Assembly (NCBI GenBank): GCA_002682825.1
Contig: NOKP01000002.1
Coordinates: forward strand, 620,001-684,000
Direction: 5' to 3'
Source of the DNA: Neonectria sp. B-13
Taxonomy: Eukaryota > Ascomycota > Sordariomycetes > Hypocreales > Nectriaceae
DNA length: 64,000 bases
The notes beneath the pieces were generated by a model. The model saw nothing but the letters and a program-made list of their open reading frames with translations. It was not told the origin of the DNA and ran no database searches. Both the position numbers and the translations under genes were made by a program. Numbering within the stretch: position 1 is the first letter of the stretch; every line of letters begins with the position of its first letter. Of the stretch, positions 55,330-64,000 are shown one piece after another.

Positions 55330-57845
55330 CTAGAGAGACCGGCCTAGAAAGTTGAGGCTCTCTATCTGCATGGGATCATCGGCCTGAAGCACCAGCCCAA
55401 GATCAGCCACACCAGTGTCGCCTTCCCAGGGGCTGTAGAGCATATTGAAGTATTGGTCCTCAAATGCCTTGGTATGAGCCTGTATCTGCGGTGTTGGAAA
55501 CTCGTATTGTTCGCCCTCTGGAGGGGAGGCTATGGATTCCGTGGCATTCTCGCCCAGCCTCATCTGGGGCTCCAGGTTGGCGACGTTTTGCAGTGTAACT
55601 TCGGTTTGAGCTGCTCCGTGTAGTCGTTTTGCGATTGGCACGTCAAGGTATTGCATAAATAAGTCAAGGACGTTATTGTTGATTCTCCAGTATTTTTGAA
55701 TCTCCTGAAGACCAAGAAGACATATTTGTGCCCGGTGTTCTGCGATCCGTCGACTGACATCGACGCCTCTCCTGATGCTGATAGTGTGAATGCATAAAGC
55801 TGCAAACAGGCTCGTGATCCTGAAATTCGGTCAGCCTTTTTACTCCAGCAGAGGTCTTCAAACGTAAATCATCACTTACAGGTGCATTTGGCCGTAGCAG
55901 AGGGTTCCTTGAGCCAGCATGTCCTCGGCGATCCGGCTGATCCTTGAGGCAGCGGCCACAGCCATATGTCTATTGTTGTCTCCTTCGCCTTGTCGTAGAA
56001 AGCTGTGTCGATAAATGAGAATCTGAAGATGGCTATGAACTTATGTGTCAGTATGATCTCTAGTGTCGTTTAGAGACATATGAACCTACTTGTATGCTAA
56101 TTGCAGTAAATGTGACCACACTGAAGCATTTCCATTCTCAAATCCATCACCCATCTCATCTGGAAGACACTTCTTCCACGCTTCAAGGGTATCGTCTAGA
56201 TTCTGGACTTGTTCTGGGGTGGATGGCGGTCGACCAGGGGTAAAATAAACATCGATGACTTGGCCTACTGTTGAGTTATTAGACACTGATGATAAAGGCA
56301 TAATATAGCAAGAACTTACGTATCCTGACAATTTCTACCATCTTGATAGCATAAGTGATATGTTCTGGCTTGTAGGACCCAAAAGGGGAGGAATTAGGAC
56401 TGTCCACTTCAGATTCGAGATCTGATGGACTGAGAGGCTCGATATCACAGTCATCATCTCGGATCCTGCTAGGCAAGCCAAGAGAAGCAGCAGCTTGGTG
56501 TTCGCGAACCTATTCTCGAGAGTCAGCCTGGGACAGTGCGTGTTACAAAGTTTCTCTGCTCACATAAATCGACCACCAAATTCTTCTTCTTAGACATACC
56601 CTATGTGGATCTCTCGTCGGGAATCTTGCTCTTAATATCGCATTTCAGTCAGTCAATCATAATTTTGCCCCATTTCAAAGGGGTTCTCACTCACGATCTG
56701 TGGAGTCCATATGACTCTGCCACGCCGATGACCACGCCCAACCAATACCTCACATCTCTGACTTCTGAAGGGCCGCCTCGCCAAAAGCTCATAAGAAATA
56801 GTGATTGAATCAGCGTTATCTCATCCTTCTCCCAGTCTGCATGGAACAAGAGGCGTGCCCTCGTATACAATAAGGATTTGGCTTCAGAACGATCTGTAAA
56901 TCCCATTGAGGTAATGGTGACATGATCACAGTATGTGGTCCCAATGAAGAGCATAGCCTGTAGTAGAAGATAGGAAACATCCAAATTGGCTAGTTTGTGC
57001 GTGAAGTCCGCCCGATCCAGGATAGGGAAACAGGGATGGAACCAGGTGAAGTAAGCTTGCAGTGCCGGTATGTAGGTTTGCAAGTCGGGCAAGTTCAGGG
57101 CGCCTTCGTCATGCAGATATCGTAAAGTCCCAGCGCTTAGATGACCTATGCTGGCGGGGGAGGCTCCTTCAGGCATCGATTGCGGTGTGCCGGTGATGGG
57201 GAATAGGAGCCGCGCCTTTTGCTTGCTTCCGTCTGGGTCATCCTCGTGGTTTGGTCCATTGTCTGATCGAGCGCGTCCTGGGACGAGAGTGAGGAAGTTG
57301 GATTCGCCAAAGAACAAGGTGCCAGAGGCCGCCGAGTCCGTCGAAGGTGAAGGCGTCCTCGCGGGGATTCTGGCCCCTGAAGCATCATGTTGTGCTTGAA
57401 GGCTAATGTTTGGGTCAATAGCGTGACTGGGGTGGACAGAGTAGACGGAATGAACTGAATGGATGGAAGAAAAAGGGGTTATATCACTGGTTCCTGTAAC
57501 GGGACTCAGAGACATAGAGCTCATTTGGATAGGTTGTTGTTGACGTCGAGATCTTCGTGGATATCTGAGAATGAATGTCAGTATGAAGATTCATGTTGAC
57601 AGGATAACGACTAGGCAGTATGGAAACTCCGGGAAGAACACTCACCTTCCCCTTCGGGATAGCAACACTTCACATTTGGCCCCCGAAGACTCGCAGTTCG
57701 AGCAAGGGTGGACCTCCGTAACATTACACCTGACCCTCCGAGCATTGCACTCACAGCATGCATGTTTCGCCCTAAGACGTTTGATAGTGTTCCCCGTGTT
57801 GGCCGCTTCCTGCGGCTCTTGGCCTTGCGAATCTCCCGGAGTCAT
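55330..57845 (-). CDS. Zn2Cys6 transcription factor with fungal_trans domain
   Basis: Seven exons (57845..57646, 57564..56695, 56624..56564, 56509..56320, 56267..56090, 56032..55880, 55819..55330) encode 713 residues; all six junctions keep phase. A Zn2Cys6 cluster (about 25-55) reads C-x2-C-x6-C-x7-C-x2-C-x6-C with CCECNARRVRC and CSNCESSGAKC, followed by a basic RRGR...PRRSRR segment split by the first intron. The middle homology domain (about 190-340 and on) includes WFHPCFPILDRADF, LLLQAMLFIGTTYCD, ITLIQSLFLMSFW and RRRIWWSIYVREHQ, resembling the cutinase regulator CTF1 group. ATG 57845 was chosen as the first in frame. It faces the ACS permease gene at 60,217 across 2.4 kb, a common regulator-transporter layout. 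Target genes unknown; it is not next to the FUB genes. Confidence 0.85.
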
Positions 57846-60216
57846 GATGGAGCTGGGTGGCTGGGGTCGCGGCTCGGCTGACAATCAACACGGTCTCTTT
57901 CACAGTCTGCAATCTGTCAGGCTCGGAATCCTCAGTTCCAGCATACCGCTTATAGGCCTGTATTATACGGGAACATGTGTGTTGATTGATTGATTTGATC
58001 GATTCCTACTCGGTTCTAGCCGCATTTATGCAGCTGTGCCCGGCTAGCGGGAGTTGGCGGACATCCGACGCGCCCCGAATGTTAATCCAAAGGTTCTCTC
58101 CACTTCGCCGTATTTACGAGAAACATGACTAGTGTTGGAGGGATCCTAAGACAGGACCCACAAAGGGGTCCTTCGGCATTCTCCGACTACCACCTGATTT
58201 ACCCGCAAGGTTAGGGGATGTACTAGCACATAAGGGTGACCTGTGTCATAGCTGCAGCTAGACCTTTCTTTAGGTTTAATTCAATCATTCAATCTGACCT
58301 TCAGAGGCAAAATTTCCGTTAACCAGCTGTCCCCAACTTTCCCACCTTATGGTCCGGCTTCTATCTACGACTATTTGTACCTCCTTCGCTTCAAGAAGTG
58401 CCATGTTTGTCCTTGTGTTTGTTCTTCGAGTGTAGTGGGCCGCTTTCAGAAGTGTTTTGGTCGTGTCCTCGTATTTTAGTTCCATTGGTGCGTAGCACCA
58501 TGCCTTCTGTCCTTATACCTTCAGTTTCCCCCTAATGATTAATCTCGTCTATTGACTACTCTGTCCTTGTAACCCCAAGACCTGTGTTCGTTCCGTAACT
58601 TGTTGTATCCATATGATGTTGTTGTCTCCCACTGGGTTCCTACGTGGCTGCGTGCTGTGTTGCGATCGGTAACGATGGCGATGGCGTGAACCATAGTATA
58701 ACTTCACGCCGCGCAATGCTCCACTCAGGTCGAGGTGTCGAATTACTAGGTATAAGATCTCCTGCGTGAGAAATGCAGACTATATCGTGTGTCGAAGGGT
58801 CATCAATCCTTCTCCACCAAAAAGAGGGGAGCGAGAGGGAACCATGCTGTCTGTTGCTGTATGCCGTGTAGCACCGATCGCAGCACGCCAGATGTCTAGT
58901 TTTAAATTCGCTCAGGAGGTGACACCGTTCTATCCGAGAGCTCGTCGCGGTGGGACGTTGCAAACCTTGTCGATATGGTAGGCCAGACCCAGAAACTCTT
59001 GTCATCATCGGCTTCTCATCCTAAGAGACGATGACTGAGAGAATAGGGATGTTTTTCGAGACTTTATTGTAAAAGGGTAAGGGATGCAATGGGCCAAAAG
59101 TTCGTGAGAACGTCAGCCACGCGATATCACGTCCTCTGGAACGATCTCTGATAACAAAACAGTTTGATCGTGTGGTACTCCCCGCAGAATGGTCGTTCTC
59201 GATCTTTATATAGAAATAAGATTGGTTTTCAAGCTAGGAACGACTTGATCGACTCTAGGAGAGCAATGCCCAACCATCGATCCTTGGCAAGTACCGCATG
59301 AAATTCCTTAGGATCCGTCCCATTCTAATCGTGTTCTTGCTAGTACGTATTAGGGAACTTAGAGCAGACCAGGCTAACAGCAACACTCACAGTGAGTTGA
59401 ATTTCAGCGAAGCCGGCAAGACCCATACTCTGTCTTGAACTTGTCGTAGAGGGGCGAGAGCAGTGTGACTCAAGGGCTAGAACTGGTTTGCGACTGATAG
59501 AAAGATAGTGATTGAGGACTTGGATTGATATGAGACGACCAATCAAGAACAGAAAGTCAGGCTCCATTTCTTCGTTAGAGATGCATCTATATGGTCTTAA
59601 AACAAGAACCCAGTCGCCGAATCATCATTGTGAATGCCGATATAGATGCATTGATGAAGGTGTGGATACTATATAGCCGACTTAGTTTTGGTGTTTTGGT
59701 CGCGGGACAACACATATAGCCGAGACACTTTAATCGCCCACATCAGTTAGAAATTCATCTCAGCGCCGCAGGTTGGTGATGATAACGTTTCGATGCCGAC
59801 TTGTATCCACCTCGATATTGAGTTGCCGTCCGTGTCTCCGAAGTGACTAGTTATCGCTAACTTCCCCACCCCTTTGATATAAACCCTCTCTCCACAGACC
59901 CGAGCTATATCCATGAAGGATTGAGCTTCTCGGCTTCTTCAATTATAAGAAGCCGACTAATATCTACAGTTCATCGTGTCCCCCTCACTTCCCCACAAAT
60001 TACCCCATGTTCAAACCCCATGGGGAAGCAAGGATTCAAGACATAACTCATGCTAGTATTACGAAGTTGGGACTAAGCCATGAGTATAAAGGATCGTCTG
60101 GTCGCAGCTTTTATTGACTCGTGTAGAGAATCCAGATTCGCAAGACATTGTCTCTGGTATTTCTACGTCAAAGCATCTTATTGAAGAATTTTTGCATGCT
60201 CTTTATAGGCTTCATC
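57846..60216. promoter_or_regulatory. Divergent spacer, regulator / permease
   Basis: About 2.4 kb between two diverging genes. It carries both promoters. No coding frame with a known motif; short frames at 58,640-59,008 (-) and 59,340-59,567 (-) are not convincing. Confidence 0.4.
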
Positions 60217-61991
60217 ATGGAAGCGAAACCTCCAATTCCTAGCGGAGCCTCTGATCTCGAGGTTGGAAAACCCTTGGAAACCCATATCGAGAAGCTGCGT
60301 CGTGAACAGACACAGACCGAGATCGACCCTGTCGTTGATAAGAGAATTGATCGGAAATGTGACTTTCACATCATCCCTTGGTTGTTTGGGATCTGGTGAG
60401 AAGCCTTTTTGTTTATGAACACTGGCTGTACTATGGATGCTGACTTCAATAAGGCTCTTCGCATTCATCGACAGAAGTAATATCGGCAATGCAAAGATTG
60501 ACGGCCTCACTGAAGACCTTGGGATAGAAACCGGCAACAAATTCAACATTGCTCTCCTTGTCTTCTTTATACCCTACATCTTGGTTGATGTTCCTAGCAA
60601 TTGGATCGTCAAGCATGTCAAGGCAGGCATCTATCTCCCAGCCCTAATAACCTCCTGGGGACTTGTTTGCACCTTCATGGGATTTATAAAGTCCTTTGCT
60701 GGTCTGGTTATTTGTCGTTTGCTCCTGGGTATGTTCGAGGGTGGACTTCTCGGAGGAATTTTAGTCTATCTCGCCATGTTCTATCGCCGCCACCAGATGG
60801 TCTACCGCATTGGGCTGTTTTACTGCGCAGCTCCTCTTTCTGGGGCCTTTGGTGGGCTTCTGGCGACTGGGTTAGCAAAGATTCGATACGGCGGCTACAA
60901 CAAATGGCCCTGGATTTTCTTCAGTATGTCGTCCAACTTGTGGGCTCAATTATGAAACCACGCTGACTTAACTGTACTAGTTGAGGGAATCATCACCACC
61001 CTCTTTGGCATTACTTGCTTCTTTTTCATGCCTCATACCCCAGCAGAGGCTAAGTTCCTTACCGATGAAGAACGCTTAGTGGCTATGATCAGACTCAAGG
61101 AGGACTCCCATGGTGCAAACACCATTGAAGATATTAACAACGAGCATTTTAGATGGCACTGGGTCAGACTGGCCTTTCAAGCACCCCAGACATACTTATG
61201 CTCATTGGCATGGATCTTTCTCCTTATTCCCCTCTATGTAAGTCCACCAACACCTGAAATAAAACTGTACCAGATAAGACTAATATCAGTCGACAGAGTT
61301 TCTCTCTCTTTTTACCAAGCATTATTCACGGCCTTGGCTACCAGGCTACCAAAGCGCAACTATTCACTGCACCCCCGAATATAGCGGCCTTTTGTACTGT
61401 CCTTGGGACTTCTATCGCATCAGATCGAATCAGGGCTCGAGGCCCAATCATGGCTATCGGATGCATCGTTGCCATGGGTGGTTACATCATGCTATTAGTC
61501 TCAACAAAGAGCACAGTCCGATACGGAGGCACTTTTCTGGTTGCAGTTGGTGTTTATCCCGGATCTGCTATGATTATGGTATGCAAGTCCCCTTCAGGTT
61601 CATCTTGACCAAGGTTGACGAAATCTAGGGCTGGCTGTCTAATAACCTGGCTCCATATTATGTCCGAGCCACTGGCTTGGGACTTCTGATTGCATTTGCG
61701 AATACCTCTTCCTTCGTTGCATCATTCATATATCGAGCTCAAGATGCGTAAGTGCTATTCCAGAAAAGTCCCAAGTCACCCCTGACACCTTGTCACAGTC
61801 CCGATTATACCCTTGGTCATGCTATTAGCCTCGGATCCTTGGTATTGTGCTTTATAATCGTCTGCTCTCAGATGGCCTATTGCCGATGGGAGAACATGAA
61901 ACGCGAGCGTGGTGATCGAGACGATCGCCTCGCCCACGGTAACGTTGATGATCTCGGTCATAGGCATCCCGCTTTTCGATACACACTCTAG
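60217..61991 (+). CDS. MFS permease, ACS (allantoate permease-like) family
   Basis: Six exons (60217..60395, 60454..60923, 60981..61237, 61297..61578, 61629..61747, 61799..61991) give 499 residues, all in phase. The cytosolic N-terminus ends DRKCDFHIIPWLFGIW, then FAFIDRSNIGNAKIDGL (signature of the family), LVDVPSNWIVK, CRLLLGMFEGGLLGG, FFIEGIITTLFG, the central loop MPHTPAEAKFLTDEER, and HGLGYQATKAQLFTAPP. Twelve membrane helices are expected, in the plasma membrane. The C-terminal tail is charged and His/Asp-rich. ATG 60217 is preferred; an in-frame ATG at 60196 would add seven residues. The substrate is not predictable from sequence. It is a different gene, with different introns, from the permease at 44.6-46.3 kb. 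The regulator at 55.3-57.8 kb may control it. Confidence 0.88.
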
Positions 61992-62433
61992 ACACCTCAT
62001 CTAGAGTTTAGGTCGAGCAGTTGTCTGTCAGAAGAGTTCTGCACATGATTGCGAAAACTCTTTCATGCGGGTTGGCGGCAGCACAGTACTGAGTGCAAGG
62101 GCCATGGAAGTCTCATAAGTAGATCAGTCGCATTGACGGAGGTATACAGTGTGTGTCGTGCAATAGATCTAGTGCGTCTAGTTGATCTGTAAAGTTCTAG
62201 CGATTGATCTGACTTCTTCCCGCTCCTTTTCTAGTAAAAGTTAGCCGCTTGGAGCGACGAGTGCAATGTTGCTGATTTCCCCAAACTCCTCTTCGCTGCT
62301 GTCTTTCATCCTAAAGATATACACCTACCCATAAAACACAAGTACAAGCATCTCAGGTAGTTCACAAACCCATGAACCACACCATGATCCTTTGACAGTT
62401 AGTCTTGACATCTTAGGACAAAAGAGCAATGGA
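61992..62433. other. Intergenic
   Basis: 3' ends of the permease and of the minus-strand relic. Nothing else seen. Confidence 0.4.
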
Positions 62434-63020
62434 TCACATACCTTTCATCACCCATGCCGTAACCTCCGAAGGGGGAGGAACTGTACTTGCACTAATCCAA
62501 GGACCAAAGTAGCCGGTCGGGTCGATACCTTTACACATATAGGCGGCAGAGAGCTCGTCGTAGTCCCTTATATTACCTCCGACCACCTCACCAACACTAG
62601 GCATCAAGATATCAACGGTGGTAACGCGGTTGCCATCCACAGCCCTCTACATATAGAATGACTTGACCTCGGATGGAAAGTGGGTGAGGGGAATCGGGCG
62701 ATTGATTTCGTCGGTTATCATCCACTCGGCAGCTTCAACACTAATTGGACTGAGCTAGCATATGTGTTTCCCCGAGTACATTGAGAATCCAAAGCCGAAC
62801 GAAAAAGACCCAAGTTAAACTTGCATATGATCGCTAAAAATGTGATCGTTATCCTCCTCGTTTTTCAAGGGGTGAGAGTTATATCATGTAAGGATACAAT
62901 AACTTACATGGTAGGATAGTGAGGTACTTCTCTCTAGAGAAGGACTTTTCGATGTGTACACATCGCCGAGAGAGGGAAGAACGGTTTTAAGGTGGAGGTG
63001 GCTGGACCCAGTCCCAGTGA
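62434..63020 (-). pseudogene. Asparaginyl-tRNA synthetase-like relic
   Basis: Minus-strand reading gives fragments in the order of the class II AsnRS catalytic domain. Near 63,020-62,950: SSHLHLKTVLPSLGDVYT, then in another frame IEKSFSREKYL. Near 62,740-62,650: EAAEWMITDEINRPIPLTHF and SEVKSFYM, followed by an in-frame TAG. From 62,640: RVTTVDILMPSVGEVVGGN, then GIDPTGYF, and in a shifted frame FGGYGMGDER in place of the usual motif 3. At least two frame changes and one stop interrupt it, so it is not functional. Most of the N-terminal part and the end are missing. Filamentous fungi sometimes carry extra AsnRS-like genes in accessory regions; the housekeeping gene is expected elsewhere. Confidence 0.72.
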
Positions 63021-64000
63021 TGTCGCAAGCCCTCTGGCCTGACCAAGCCGAGAAGCAACCTTCCGTCCCGGAACTAGAAGGCGACATTCATCCAAAATTG
63101 GAGTTGCTGAGGGGCGTCCAAGATCGTAAGAGCTGTGAAGAACTCTTTAGCATACCTAATTTTCTACGACCGACCAATACGTCAGGCATTCGATCTGAAG
63201 CAGATCGACCGTCTCAAGAAGTTGAGATAACCCGGGGACGCTTGAACTTGATCCCTGATCTGAAAAGAAAACGTCGAAAACATGGACTTCACGATGGATG
63301 CTCCAGCGTACGGAAAGCTTTTTGACATATTCTTTGATTGCGAGACAACTACTCAATGAGAAGCAGGAATACCGCATCCACAGGTCGTTGTGATTGACCG
63401 TCCCGGGACAGTATTCCTAATAATATGAACAATACGATATAGGCAATATGGACCCCCTCGCAATATTATTGTATTGTCAAGAGGTGCATATTGTATTAGC
63501 CAATATAACATTACCCATATCGTATTATATTGCCAAGAACCTAATATATTAGCTGTATGGCAATATATCCCATATATTACAAGTGATCTTCGTCATTCAA
63601 ATGTGGCGGCTATAGCAAACGTATATTATTTGGTGTGTATTGCAATATACTACTTTATTGCCATATTATTAGCGACACTGCTTACGTTGTGCCTTCAGTA
63701 GAAAACTCCAGAGCTATTTCATCCCAAGCTCAATATTCCACCACCTGAGCGATTGAGTTAGTTCTAGACCGGAACCTTTGATGTCGGGAACATAAATCTA
63801 CTCTTTGTCGAGCTGCTAGAACACTGCAAAGTTTCATTCGTCTAGCTTGTACCTAGACATTGCAACAACAAGAGCTCGTATTCTTTCCTGGTTTTTTTTT
63901 AAACACTTCTAAGCACTTCTAAGTATTCACTAACTCAGCCTCGGGCCAACCATCTTCTGAAGGGAAAAACAGACTAAAAAGCAAACTACGTATTAGAAAG
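63021..64000. other. Window end, no gene recognised
   Basis: Continuation of the AsnRS-relic neighbourhood. A minus-strand reading around 63,060-63,380 gives no match. An AT-rich block with inverted ends lies at 63417-63672. A T-run is at 63,893-63,900. Confidence 0.35.
63417..63672. repeat. MITE-like AT-rich element
   Basis: Begins ctaataatatg and ends with the reverse complement catattattag; a few bases further in, both arms continue with caata. The 256-bp interior is full of caatat/atattg units. No clear target duplication was seen, so the ends are provisional. Confidence 0.4.

Noticed and set aside
60217..61991. ACS permease as FUB11 and the Zn2Cys6 gene at 55.3-57.8 kb as FUB12
   Set aside because: They lie about 40 kb from FUB10, beyond unrelated genes, and the permease is of the allantoate uptake type; nothing ties them to fusaric acid.

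Overview
This window is genomic DNA of a filamentous ascomycete. Genes are split by short introns (about 50-70 nt, GT-AG plus two probable GC-AG). Zn2Cys6 regulators, an NRPS-like reductase and MFS permeases are present, and gene-rich DNA is interrupted by AT-rich blocks with C-to-T/G-to-A decay typical of repeat-induced point mutation (RIP). Gene content points to Hypocreales (Fusarium or a relative); the species cannot be fixed from the sequence alone.

Left part (0.15-17.3 kb): seven consecutive genes match the fusaric acid cluster, in order. They are FUB4 (serine hydrolase), FUB5 (homoserine O-acetyltransferase), FUB6 (MDR dehydrogenase), FUB7 (PLP-dependent O-acetylhomoserine lyase type), FUB8 (NRPS-like carboxylate reductase), FUB9 (FMN alpha-hydroxy-acid oxidase) and FUB10 (Zn2Cys6 activator). 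FUB1-FUB3 (polyketide synthase, FUB2 and amino acid kinase) would lie left of the window. In the known pathway O-acetylhomoserine made by FUB5 is joined by FUB7 to the C6 aldehyde released by FUB8, and FUB9 oxidises the ring. Five 13-bp palindromes (CCG-N5-CGG) at a 25-26 bp period lie 312-426 bp upstream of FUB9 and are a strong candidate for a Zn2Cys6 binding array. FUB11 and FUB12 do not follow FUB10 here.

Middle (17-31 kb): mostly noncoding DNA, a 971-residue conserved fungal protein of unknown function, a small secreted protein, and a secreted Cys-rich protein built of 48-residue repeats.

Island at 32-43 kb: a six-repeat beta-propeller-type lectin-like gene, an unknown 370-residue gene, and an intronless 6.3 kb ORF with the architecture of a bacterial insecticidal Tc toxin B-C component (SpvB, FG-GAP, TcB middle, Rhs repeats, Rhs core, variable tail). 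The most likely origin is horizontal transfer from bacteria.

Right part (43-64 kb): RIP-decayed AT-rich DNA, an ACS-family permease beside a broken 5-oxoprolinase (HyuB) gene whose middle alone is RIP-mutated, a decayed Tc1/mariner element (52,029-53,415) with TIRs and TA flanks, a 100-N assembly gap, a Zn2Cys6 regulator facing a second ACS permease, and a relic of an asparaginyl-tRNA synthetase gene.
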